From Monilinia fructicola (Eukaryota; Ascomycota; Leotiomycetes; Helotiales; Sclerotiniaceae): a stretch of DNA of 64,000 nt. The stretch's first letter is position 1; each line of letters starts with the position of its first letter. Positions 11,303-23,507 of this stretch are shown in pieces. The notes beneath the pieces were generated by a model, which was not told where the DNA came from, ran no database searches, and saw nothing but the letters and a program-made list of their open reading frames with translations. The stretch is from positions 2,042,461-2,106,460 of the forward strand of contig VICG01000014.1 in assembly GCA_008692225.1 (NCBI GenBank), given 5' to 3'. Position numbers and translations under genes: made by a program.

Positions 11303-13614
11303 TAAATATAAATTATAGAACCTCGATATAATATTTTGTTATAATACTATATATTAAATCTAAACATTTCTTTTCCGAATACTATTTAATATTAAAAATT
11401 ATTGTTTTAATATATTTATAGTTGAATTATTACTGGATTAATTTTTGATTACAAGATACTTATAAATCTATTAACACTTATAGGCTTTTAAACTATTTAT
11501 AAATATATTGAAAAGGCTATTAATAATAAAATTTCAATATTTTAAATTTATATAAATCTATATACCTTATTTCCGAATAAAATTTTGTACTAAAAACCAT
11601 TATCTAAATATATTAATAACTTAATTAATATTAAGTAAAATTTATTAAAATTCCATATATAAGTTTACTTTATAGTTATTATCTTCGTTTCAGTTTTTAA
11701 ATTTTGAGTAATTCTCTATAAAAAGTAAATAAAATTTTATTGGTAATTTATATATAATTTGTATATAAAAAGAAAATATTTTAAAGCGTTTTTGTTAGTA
11801 AAATACAAATTTATATATTGTTCAATAATAATAAATAATAATATACTTTTATATTATATTTTTGAAATTACTCTGATTTCAGAATTTTGAAAAAAAGATA
11901 GTTTATTTTAGATAATTTTTATTAAAAAATTATTAGTATATTTTAAATGTTTATATTTTATATATATTTTATAATCAAATTTAAAATATTAAATGTTAAC
12001 AATCAAAATCTTTTAAAAATAATTATTAAAAGTTTAAAAGTCCGTAACAAATCCAATAATTATAAAATAAACTTATCTTTAAAATATATTTAATAATAAT
12101 TAATATGTTAATATATTAAAATAATAGTTTTTTAAATAATAATATACGGAAATGAGGGTATTTAGAAAAGGGTGTATATAAAATTTTTACAATTTATATA
12201 AAATAAAAATAAACAGGATTTATTAATGATTTTTTAGTAGAAATTCTGAAATATAAACTAACGTTTTTTTTTTTCTATATTTTTAAATTGAAAAAATCTA
12301 AAAATACATTTTGTAATAGTATATTATAGTTTATAATTATGAATTCTATATAAATATATATTCTACTAATAAAAAAGCTTTTAAGCGTTTTCTTTAATCT
12401 GTATTTTATATATAAATTTAAATTAAAACACTATAACTTTTTATAAAAAATTATTAAAAATTTAAAAGTTTGTAATTTCAATTTATTAATTTGTTTAAAA
12501 GGTATATACTTTTTTTTTCTTTTCCTTATCTATTAGTTTAATCGTTAAAAAAAGGGTGTCGAAATTTCGCAACTACAATGTAAATCTCTACCAAATACTC
12601 AAATAATTATATCAAAATTAATTAATTTTTTAATATCTATTATAATTCAACAAAATGTTACTTCTATTTGCAATCATATAATTTGGAAATATTTTCATCA
12701 ACATTATATTTCAAAACACAAAACATTTATAATTATAGTACTTAACTTAAATAAAGCTTTATTTGAATTATTCTAGAATTCAAGTTTTGATTTATTTATT
12801 AAATATTAGAATTTTATAAACTTAAGAATATTTGTATATTATCTAATACTTGAATTAACGATATGTCGAGTTTTTAATAGTAATATTTATTAGTCAACAA
12901 TTTGTATAATTTTTAAAATTGTTATTTTTTGATATTATAGTTACGGAATTTAAAAACCCCTGTAGGTTTTAATATTTTTCCTTCATTTATATAATCTTTT
13001 TACTCGTTTTAATTATTCTCTCTTTTATTATTCCTCTTATTTTTATTTTTTCTTTTATATCTACTATTTCTATTAACCGCTCCCTGTATTCATCAATTTA
13101 TTTTAAAGACCTTTAAAAGTATATATAATTTTTCTTTTTTCTTTTACTTTTATACTTATTTGTTCAATCCGTTCTAATCCTCTTTTTTATACCCACTTGT
13201 TTTACTTATTAATTCTTTTTTTCCTTTTACTTCCTTTCTCTCTCTATTTGTTCTTTTTTAACCCGCTTGTTCTACTCATTAATAAGCCAATTAATTTTTA
13301 AAAATATATAAATTTTTTTTCTTTTTTTTTCCTTTATTTATTCGTTTTATTCACTGTATTATTTTCCTATCAATAGATTTATAAAACATAAATTCATCCT
13401 AATATTATTTTAAATTTAGTATTAGTCTTACACCGGATAATATTATTGTCTTTTAAACGTTTATTATATATTTATACTATAGAAAAATCCATTGTTTATT
13501 AATTACGCTATTAATAAATACAATTTAATATTTTGTCTACACCTAAAACCCGGTATTATATTTATTTATTCGTTTAACTACTTATATACTCATTCGTTTA
13601 TTTATTAAAGGTAT
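11200..13614. other. AT-rich decayed DNA with a polypyrimidine tract
   Basis: No gene recognised. From about 12960 to 13400 the plus strand is almost free of G and dominated by T and C (TTTTTCTTTT, CCTCTTATTT, TTCTCTCT). Short GC-retaining phrases occur at 12555-12590 (GGGTGTCGAAATTTCGCAAC). A (TA)n run lies at about 11265-11300. Confidence 0.5.
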
Positions 13615-13990
13615 TGTGACATCGACCCGAACGAAGACTCAAAAGACGGTTATTTATTACTTCTTCCCTCCTTGTACTCATTACTGGCCTCACTCTCCCT
13701 CTCAACTATATCCTCATTTTTGGTATCTTGATCCTTAATCTCCAAAATATCATTCAGTAAATCCAACTTTTATTCTCTCTCAATTGATAACGATCCTATT
13801 GGTATAAACTTGGTTAGTTAAAGTGTAAGTACTTAATCCTTTTATTGGTATATTATTATTGTTATTCTCTATATAATCTATAGAATAAAGAACGACTTTA
13901 TAAATATCCTTAAAGTGCTAATACGTTTAATACAGTTAAATATATTATTTATATAACAATTCAATATTATATGATTTATTTTTTAATACT
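13615..13990 (-). repeat. Copia 3' LTR (left copy)
   Basis: Begins TGTGACATCGACCCGAACGA and ends ATTTTTTAATA. The last 190 bases align to 19350-19536, for example TACTTAATCCTTTTATTGGT and TACAGTTA. The outer half (13615-13800) keeps its C and G; the inner half is converted to A/T. Confidence 0.8.
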
Positions 13991-14879
13991 AGCAATTATC
14001 TAAAAATCGAAAGATTATATACTTAATTTTTACTTTTCTCTTTTTATTTATATAAATTCCTTAATTATCAATTTATTAATATTAATCAAATCTTTTAACG
14101 TTTAATAAGGTTTGTTTTTAATTATTATATTTATAGGATTGGAATTTCTATTAATCCATTTGATCTTTATAATCTCTCTACACTTATACAATCATCGAAA
14201 AGATATAACATCGATTATAAATCTTTTTTCCATTGTAATACTCAATTTAATTAGTAAATTATATAATAATTTCGAATTAATATAAATAATAAGTAAAATC
14301 TATTTTTTAGATTATAAAATAACGTTAATAATCCCTTTAATTATAATTTCTATATTAAAGCCAAATATTAGTTTATATAGCTTTAAAGCTAATACACTTT
14401 TTATAACTTTCTTATATTTAATAAATGATTAATATATAATATTAATATTATTATATTTATTAATAAAATATATAATATATTCAATCTAAAAAGAGAAATC
14501 GAGATTGTTAACAAATAATATATTTATGAATATGGTTAATTTAATCGAATTTATATTAAAGGAAATAAAGTTAAAATCTTTTAATGGATTATTAATTTGT
14601 TATTTAAGAATCTTATTTAACTTTTTTATATTATTCTCTTTTAGATTAATTATTTAAATAATAATAAAAAGATGATATAATGTTTTTAGCTAGTAAACAA
14701 TTGCAATATATACTTTTTATGCTTTTTAAGTAATATATTAATTCTTTAATATAATATTCTTTTATTTTTTTTTTTAATATTCGAAATATTTGTATTCTTT
14801 ATTTAAACTATATATATATTATTATATTATTTTTCTTAATTAAAATAAATATTATTCGTTTAAAGTATTATAAATCTTT

Positions 14880-15510
14880 TGTTGAATTTAAATAGTATAT
14901 TTTCTTAAAGTTTTTTACAATCCTTAGTTATAAAATATGCTTTTTTAAACTGTTTTTGCTTTAAAAATACAAATTACTTATTCGCTATTATAAATGTATT
15001 ATTAATCTGTAATCCAATTATACTAAATCTTTTTATATTAGTATGTAAAATATATGAATTATATATTGATTGCTTTATATCAAATTTATTTTTATGATGG
15101 TTATAATATATAGCAAACTAATAATTTTCTACTTTAGGAATATTATAAAATAATTTAATTATATATAAAATAAAGTCTTTTTTTAATTTTATTTCTTTTA
15201 GTATTTTAATATAAAACATTTTATTAAGATTTATAATAATTTGAATATATATTTAAATAATATTTTTTAAGTATATAAATACTTTTAAAAATGAAATTTT
15301 TAATATAGCGGCAAATATTATAATAATATATTAACTAATATATTGAATAATAAATAATTATATTAAAACGCTAACTTTATTATTATTTTTATATATTTAA
15401 ATTATAAATCGAAATTTCGGATATATTTTATTTATATTTTTATTTTTTATTTTATTAATAAATTTTAATTTGAAAATCCTGGTTCCTAATAAAACATTCG
15501 ATTTTGGTAT
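14880..15510 (-). pseudogene. Copia reverse transcriptase remnant
   Basis: Minus-strand frames give, in order, VLLGTRIF (about 15500), a KLFYNIPKVENY*FAIYYNHH segment corresponding to the conserved YG(I/V)PEAGNHWF..YHNHH of fungal copia RT, then SIYNSYILHTN, and IIGLQINNTFIIANK. The last contains the catalytic pair, normally DD in this position of the family; here both codons are AAT (14998-15003), encoding NN. Stops also interrupt the frame. The element therefore cannot make active enzyme. Integrase and gag regions to the right are too decayed to delimit. Confidence 0.85.
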
Positions 15511-18500
15511 AATATTGAATACTTTATTTTCTATTAATCCATTAAATTTCTTATATTTTGATTTAGTATATACTAATAATAAATTACTATTATTAACAAA
15601 AATCTTAATAAACTTATTATAATAAATATTTTTTTTATTAAAAAATATTAAGATCTAAGGTGGATTCTAGATTATTATTATCTTATTCTTTAAATTACTC
15701 TTTATCTTTTGATATAGTTGTTGAATAAATTGATTTACTAGTAATGTTACAAAATGTGATATTCTCTAAAATACAATTTTTTCCTTTTTTTTAATCTTAT
15801 TATTTTTTTTTAGATAAAGTATAGAATAGTTTTATCAAAGTTAATTAAAAATTCATTAACTTATTCGTTAATTTAATAGTATACGTTTTTATTTTATTTT
15901 AAGCAATATATAAGGTTTTATTTATTTTTTTGATTCTGTTTTTTTACCTTTTCGTTATACTAAAACGTTAGAATTAATAGGTAGCTTATAAATTGCTAAA
16001 GTAGATGGACTATTTTATATACAAAATGCATTGGTTATTTAACGCTTAGTATTAATATATTGAATCTTGATTATAGTTTTCTTAATAATAATAGCTTGTT
16101 TTATAATGGTTGCTGTAAATACATTAATAATAGTTATATAAAAGTATATTTTATATATCAAAAAAGTTAATATAATATCATCTGATCTAATAATATCATT
16201 AATAGCTTTCACAATCATTTACAATATTATTTGTTTGGATAAATTAAATTCCAATATTTTTTTATTAATAATATAATATACTTATTTTAATGGTTTATAA
16301 TAATGTTTTACTAATTTAATTAAATTATAAGCTTTAATTAGCATATATTTTATAATAATAATCATTAATATAACATTCTAAATAAATTCTTTACTATTAA
16401 AATTCTTGTCTATATTATATATAATATAATCCGAAAATTTTAAATATACGTTAATCTAGTATTCTTAAAGTATATTTTATATATACTTTGCTATTACATT
16501 TATTAATCATTTGATTATTTAATATCTTATAGCTTTATTAATAATATAAAGAATAAATTAATTTGCAATATATATAATATTAACAAAAATAATATAATTA
16601 AATTCCGTATTATTCTATAATAAGAACTTAAAACATTCAGGAGATTTATTATAGAGTTGACATTATTTATAATATTTCGTAAAATGCTTGATTATATTTA
16701 ATATATTACAATACTTTATAGAATTTGCAAATTAATAAATATTTAAAATATTAATGTAATTAATAAAGATTTATATCTATTAAGTAATATTTATTATATT
16801 AAATCAAATTTTAAATAAAATTATTTGAATTAATCTTTTATAATAAGAATAAATGCTCATTTTATTAATAAACCAGAAAGTTTTTATTTAAAGTATAAAG
16901 AATATTAATACAATTATTAAATATAATTTTAAATTAATTTATATCTGCTAAAAATAGCAAAAATAATATATCCGTTTATAAAATATAAAATTCTATCATT
17001 CTAAAAAGAAAACGAATATTAATGGATTTAATTAAATTAATTTTATTATCCTAGCCAAATACTATATTTATAGCTTTTACTCTGAATATATTAATTGAAA
17101 CGTTTAATATCTTTTATTATACTTTAAATTAGCCTTTTTCAATAATAGATTTATAGGTTACTTTTATATTGATGTAAATATTAAAGAATTTTGTATTCGA
17201 ATATTTATTTTAAGTATAATAACTTTTTTCCGATTGAGATTCCTTTTCTCCTATAATCATATATTGTAATACTTAAATAATTAATAATTTAATAACTATT
17301 TTATTATTAACTAATCCAAAGCTAATAATAAAGAAATTATCCTTTTTCTTCTTTTTAAGATTATAATTTACAAAAAAAGCAATAAGCGTTTAATTTTTAT
17401 TAACACCCTTTTTTTCTTTATATTCTATTAACTATTAAATATATTACTTTTAAAATCTATTATTGCTTTTTTTATTAAATCTCTTTTTTCATTTACGCTT
17501 TTGATTATCTTACTTTTATTAAAAATAATTAATTAATCAATAGCCTTTTTTTTTACAAATTTAACATTATTCAATAAATTTAAAATTGTTATAAAATAAT
17601 TAATTATTAAATAAATAAATCCTTAAACCATTCTAAAAATACGAATCTCTATTCTATAAATTATTTTATAGATTATTATTATTGTTTCCTTAAAATCTTT
17701 AATTTATAAAAAATATTAAATCTTATTTTTTATATAATTCTTATATAACAATAATTTACTTTAATTATTATATTAACTTTAGAATACTTTTTTTAATATT
17801 AAAATAAGCAAAATCATATATTAGTATTCTATAATAAACAATTATTAATTTATTATAAAAATATATTAAATCTTTTATTCTTTTTTATAATTATATTTAA
17901 AGTTCTTATAGTTCTAGTATTATTATATAAAAGAATATATTAAAAGTTTTATTCAGATTTTTCACTTTAACTTTTATAAAAATAATTTTATTTTATTTTT
18001 TAAGTATATTTCGTTTATATTAATCTTTTTTAAACTTTTGTTTAATATATATATATAATTTCTTAAAATCTATTAATAAATTACTTTTGTTTATATAATA
18101 ATAAATTAATACTCTATCTTAAAATATTATAAAAAACGCTTAAAAAAACTATTTATTTAGAAACTTTATTTAATATAATATCTTATAAAAAATCAAAAGT
18201 TTATAATTAAAATTATTATCATCCTTATTATATTTCTTTTTAAGTAAATAAAACTTTTATAAATTTAATAAAATATTAAATATATATTGTTATTAAAAAG
18301 CTTTTTGATCTTTCCCATCATTCAATTAATCTTTAAAATCTCTTCCCATACTATTCCTATTAGATTTTTTATCACCTGGATTATTATTACCATCACCATC
18401 ATCATCTGGATTTGCATTATATCATACCAATATAATCTTAACCACATTGTTAATTATTCTCTTAATATCCTCTAAAAAAATCTTTAATATATTACTACCC

Positions 18501-19189
18501 CGCTTATATAAAAGCTTTTTAATCTATTACTTCATTTATAATATAATGTTTTTTTATTACGCTTAATTATATAACATATACTATACATCTATACCTATTA
18601 AAAATATATTAAGTTCCTTGCTTTTTAAAACCTTTTAAAATTATTTAGTATTAAGCTAATAAATCATCAATATTTTATATAAAATAAATATTTTAAAATC
18701 AAAATAAAAAATATTTGCAAAATCGTTATCATACATATTGTATTTTATATACTGTTTTCGTTTATATTTTATATACTTTAACAAATCTTTCTTATTGATA
18801 TTCCTACTTATTAAATTTAATACTAATATAACTATATACCAATTCTCACAATAATTTGATTAATCTTTATTATATAATTTGTTATATACATCAATAGTTA
18901 TTAAAAAAACGATTAGATTATACTCTAAAGTTTAATCTAAAATAATTAAAATAATTATTTTATAATATAAAAATAATAATATAGAATATAAAATTATAAT
19001 AAAATAAAATGTAAAAAAGAAAATAGAATAAAAATATAAATATAAAAATAAAGATTTTTATACAACATACAATATAAAAAATACATAATAAATATAAATA
19101 TAATCCTATCCCTTTTAATAGTTTTAATCTTTCAAATATTATTTTTTTATAAAGAATTTTATTTAATAAAATTATAATTCAAAATATAT

Positions 19190-19536
19190 TTATTAACATT
19201 ATTAAATCAATAAAGAAGTTTACTTAATAGATTTATATTTGATTTAATACTCTCTTTAAAATTCTTACCAATCTTAAAATAAATTCCTTAATATTTAGTA
19301 TTAAATCGTAAACTCAAAATTTAATTTATAATATCACTAATTAATATTAATATAAACTTGATTAATTAAAATATAAATACTTAATCCTTTTATTGGTATA
19401 TCATCGTTATTATTCTCTATATAACCTATAAAATAAAGGATGATTTTATAAACGTTCTCAAGATACTAGTACGCCTAATACAGTTAGATGTATTATTCGT
19501 ATAGCAACTTAATATCACATGATCCATTTCCCGACA
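19190..19536 (-). repeat. Copia 5' LTR (right copy)
   Basis: Ends ATGATCCATTTCCCGACA, the un-mutated equivalent of ATGATTTATTTTTTAATA at 13973-13990. The inner boundary near 19190 is approximate because that half is heavily mutated. The outer 140 bases are nearly free of RIP-like changes. Confidence 0.7.
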
Positions 19537-21328
19537 GATCCTATTCTTGTGATTCCATTCCAACTTGAATTCAATCAAACATCGATTGTAACGAAATAAC
19601 TAAGCGAGATGTCTTCAACTTATCAAGGGAATTGAGAAGGTTTTGATATCGACGAAGTCGAACTTGAGACAGAATATCATGAAGCGATAGATCTAATAAT
19701 TGGAATTACTACCGATAAGATTTTCATGTTTAGCTTGTATGTCTTGTTTGGAGACAACAACAGTTCTTTGTTTTTGATAATTTTGACAAATAGTTATTTT
19801 CAAAGCATATTAATATAATTGATGCAAATAAACCGTTACTGGGCTTTCCGTTCTTATCACGATCATTATCATCAAAAGCACAACAACATACTTGACGGAG
19901 TTTCGAGTTCATTTCAACTAGAAATCTGCTTTGTTTTGAGCACTTTTGTTGTCTTATACATATGCTGTTTCGATCAGTAGAGAGGATAGCTTGGCAAACT
20001 TGAAGCCGATCTCAATGGCTGCTTAGGCATATGCTTCATTGGGGTTTTCAGTTTGTTGATTGTAAATATCGTTTATGCTACATCAGTAACAGTCGATTGT
20101 TGGTTGCCTCGTCGGATTCCCGTCTTATTCATGACGAAGGATTTCCTTGTCCAATTGATGATGTCTCCTTTTCTGCTTGTAAAATTTGTGGTCTTAATCA
20201 GGACTCCATACTTGGATTCATTTTCCCATAAACATACCAGCCCCCGTGTAGCTCACGTATGTTCTCCGTCAAATCTATCCGAGATCATTTAGACATGTCC
20301 CAGCTTCTTAGGTTTGATGTTGTTGTTGGGAACTGCTCATAATCATAACGAGTTCTTAAGTATCGGGAAAGTAGGAATACATGATATCAATGTAAATTAG
20401 TAAAAGGAAAAAGAAGGAATGGGTTAACACAGAGGAATAGAATACTCTAGGAATCAGAACTAGCAATATAACGAACTTTGTCTTCGAAGAAATTCAATAG
20501 GCTGTCTTCGAATCGAAGGTCGATAAGAAATCTTTTGAAATTGTTTAGCATGAAAAGAAATGTAAATTGGCCAAATGGAAAGTTTTCTCTACGAATATAT
20601 TCTTATTTTTAGTCCCTTACAAAGTTCATCACACTTGCAGTCTGTAACAAAACTTGATCACTATCACCCATTTGTGAAAAAGAACCCAATAGGCTTTCGC
20701 GAGAAGTGAGTTATCAGTAATGCAACACATTTCCGTAGTTTGAGATCTGGCTAAATACAAAAGGCTTGAGAATTATAAGTTGGGAGGTCGGTAGGGAAGA
20801 AGAATAGAAAAGTGGATGGGCGATTAGCGGTGTTTGATATAGGAAATGGGGCTTGATATGCAAGACCTGATGGTAACGGATTGGAAACTTTGCTATTGGG
20901 CTGGTGGTGAAGGTTTGTAGGTTGTAGTGCCGAGGTCGAGGAAGATATTTCGGATTTATTACGACCAGATTTTCTCGAGGAAGGGGAGGAATTCAAAAAT
21001 ATGATAGGAAGTCGAGCGATTGTTGTGACTGAGTATGAAGAGTTTACAATAGATGAAATTAAGATAGAAAGATTGATGAGGGTGGTGATTGTTGTATGTG
21101 TGTGTGGATTGATTGATTGACTGAAGGAATGAATGAACGAATGAAATTACGTTCGAGTAATGCTGAGCTGAGCTTACTATAGCCGTGGCCGTGGGAATAG
21201 ATCATCTGCATATGCCTCGTGGGTCATTAGCATGCCAGCATATAATCGAAGAAAACGCATAACAAGATGAATTGAGGTATAAGTACAAAAGAATGTCAAT
21301 CAAATCAACTGTTTCGCATATCTGTAAA
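19537..21328. other. Island sequence without a recognised gene
   Basis: Balanced composition. Open stretches exist on plus (20031-20292, two overlapping frames) and on minus (20751 to about 21120, Ser/Pro-rich, no ATG), but neither resembles a known family. They may be remnants of genes cut off by the copia element. Confidence 0.35.
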
Positions 21329-22532
21329 TCAGCCACTGCTGCTTATTGATGTGTACCGACTGGCAAATATGTGATATGCAGGATCGAGATTAATGTTATG
21401 ATAGTTTGCATCCACCGTATTCTCAATAGCAGAAAGCATATGAAGTGCCCATAACCCTAGATTGAACGTCATTTGTTCTATACCCTGAGCATCCCATTTT
21501 ATGGCACAGAGTTCGATATGCTTCATATTTGTATCTGGGTAACCATGATCTGTATATCCCGGCGATGACGACGGGGCGAATGGCGATGACGATGAGGGTA
21601 CGCCCTCGCCTCGTTGTAGCGGAGAAGCTCTAGTGCTAAGCCTTATAGACCGATTCTTGGCTAGCGATCTCGAAGGAGACATAACCTCATCCATTCGACG
21701 TCGTGCTAAAAACAACTTCTTTGGGAGAGACGAGGTAGCAGTAACGTGAATTGTAATATCTTGCATAGTGGTTGATTTGCTCTAAGCACCTCTCACTAGC
21801 TTTCTCCCAATGACCTAAGGACTCCTCGCTTGATGTTTCATGCATCATCACATCATCACTATCTTGACCATCCTCCTCTAAATGCATATCCTTCAGATCA
21901 CGATCACTCAAGGGACTATCCTCCTCTTGAAGCATGTCCTCCAGATCGCGATCACTCAAGGGACTATCCTCCTCTTGATGCATATCGTTCGGATCACGAT
22001 CACTCAAGGGTCTATCCTCCTCTTGACTCAAATTGTTCTTGTTAAGATCACCAAAGCTGAACGGCTTTGTAGCAAACTTGCTATCTCCAGGTAATAGGTT
22101 ATTTCTTGAATCTTTTGCACCAATGCCTGCCCAATCTGGGTATACTGGTGCCTTGTCAGTGGTTATACGAGCATAACTTCCAACGAGCCAGGTAATCTGA
22201 GGCAGTTGTAAGTATTTGCATGCAGCCGTCAATGCTGCGTTGACGATAATGCAGTTGTACCCTAACAATACAGATTCAAATGATCTTTCATCGCGAATTG
22301 CCAGCTGTGCAGGTGAAACAGGAGGCTGCTCGGGCAAGTCGAACTTATGGTCAAGAAGTTATCCAAATATTGAATTGATCTGGTCATATTCGAAATCAGA
22401 CCATTCTCCTTTGCCCTCGATTGGATCCCAGCCTGGTTTTTCAGTTATACTCAGATCCTGCTGAGAATTTAGTTGATTTGGGAACTGGGGATTTGGAGTC
22501 GAAAGGTAACGACGGAGTGTTGTACGTGGCAT
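21329..22532 (-). pseudogene. Fungal accessory hypothetical protein, broken
   Basis: The minus-strand ATG at 22532 opens a reading frame starting MPRTTLRRYLSTPNPQF. It continues through WDPIEGKGEWSDFEYDQINS, an in-frame TAA at 22359-22361 (codon 58), then CIIVNAALTAACKYL and WLVGSYARITTDKAPVYPDW. An acidic tandem repeat follows, then HYARYYNSRYCYLVSPKEVV. At a T5 run near 21725 the frame shifts by one base and the protein carries on as ARRRMDEVMS...IKWDAQGIEQMTFNLGLWAL to 21329. Removing one T and ignoring the stop gives about 400 residues. The layout matches a fungal family of unknown function known to me only from unnamed accessory proteins. The stop could be a RIP-type CAA-to-TAA change. 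It is divergent with the kinase-TPR gene. Confidence 0.7.
21870..22030 (-). repeat. 48-bp coding minisatellite (16-residue repeat)
   Basis: About three and a half tandem units encode EEDSPLSDRDLxDMxx (EEDRPLSDRDPNDMHQ, EEDSPLSDRDLEDMLQ, EEDSPLSDRDLKDMHL, EEDGQDSDD). The unit length is a multiple of three, so copy changes keep the frame. Ser next to Asp/Glu makes these possible CK2-type phosphorylation sites; that is inference. Confidence 0.9.
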
Positions 22533-23507
22533 GGTCAGGTAGGTTCTGAATGACGCTATCTATCTTACAATCGTCTGTAAGCGTTGAAGATGGTTGTGAG
22601 CGGTTGTAAGCGTTGAGGCGATGATGTGAACTATCACAAGCAGCTGTATGGTATGTGATAATGGAAGCAATTCAGGCGTATATTATCCTTTGAGGGGGGC
22701 CCACCGCTATTCTGCAGTGTAACCCTCAGTACGTGACTAGGGAGCAGTGATCTTGAGCATTTGATATCATGCATAATACCTTCCTTCCTGGATGTTGTTA
22801 GAAACCAAAGTGGCAAGTACGAACAGCTTCTGAGACTATGTGATGTAACTTCATACATATGCATGGTAGCTTGGATTACCTACAATCAATCTTCCCCCTC
22901 ATAGTGTATGTCCAATGCCCATCCTCATGATCCAGTTGATAATTTATCACGCCAGTATCAGAAAGGTAAGGATATACTCCACAAGTCCTCGACGAGCTCG
23001 AGCACCAGAGCACCAGAGCACCGATGTTTCTGTTGATCATAATGCCGGATCCAAGCTGCTGTTATTGAGCTGCTTCACGAAATACATGGTGTTGATGCTG
23101 CATCAGTCGACTTTCCCCGAGTTGGGTGGGCACAGGAGCATCAATTGGCTTCTGTGGAAACTGGACCTTCAAAAGCTCGTGACTTGTGATTTGTAATCAA
23201 ATATCTGGCAAAAAGGCTAACATTCGTATAATTTTCTGCAAATGTTAGCCTTCGCGCCTTACGCTGTATTACAAATCACAAGTTGCCGAAGTGAGGTCAT
23301 ACAGTCAGACATTCCTTATCATCCATATCATTCATGACAACAATAATACCTGACAAACAACAACAACAACAACAATGACAGCCATTTCAACCCTCACCTC
23401 ACCTCACCTCACTTCACCTCACCGTCTACATCTGCCTCACACCTGACCATCTGTTTCATACATTCATCCTCATACACTTGTATACTAATGTACTGTGAAA
23501 ATACACC
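22533..23507. promoter_or_regulatory. Divergent intergenic region
   Basis: This separates the broken minus gene from the kinase-TPR gene and presumably holds both promoters. It contains the inverted repeat at 23182-23283, CAACAACAA repeats near 23350, and a CCTCA/CTTCA pentamer run at 23393-23425 just before the kinase start. No TATA box is obvious. Confidence 0.45.
23182..23283. repeat. 102-bp palindromic repeat (small MITE-like hairpin)
   Basis: ACTTGTGATTTGTAAT (23182-23197) pairs perfectly with ATTACAAATCACAAGT (23268-23283). An inner pair, AGGCTAACATT and AATGTTAGCCT, is also perfect. The two stems are separated by unpaired interior loops. The arrangement resembles a tiny foldback element inserted upstream of the kinase gene. 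Confidence 0.7.

Larger units (their letters stand above)
13615..19536 (-). mobile_element. Decayed Ty1/copia LTR retrotransposon
   Basis: Direct repeats at both ends (13615-13990 and about 19190-19536) have the form TGTGACATCG...GACA/AATA on plus, which is TGTCGGG...GATGTCACA on minus. The interior minus strand still translates into a fungal copia reverse transcriptase at about 14880-15510, despite many stops. Size (5.9 kb) fits copia. No clean 5-bp target duplication is seen (GGTAT left, GATCC right). Differences between the LTRs are nearly all C/T or G/A. The right end coincides exactly with the switch to the gene island. Confidence 0.85.

Noticed and set aside
22915..23196. 93-codon frame MPILMIQLII...
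   Set aside because: No recognisable domain, and it runs into the foldback repeat; more likely intergenic.
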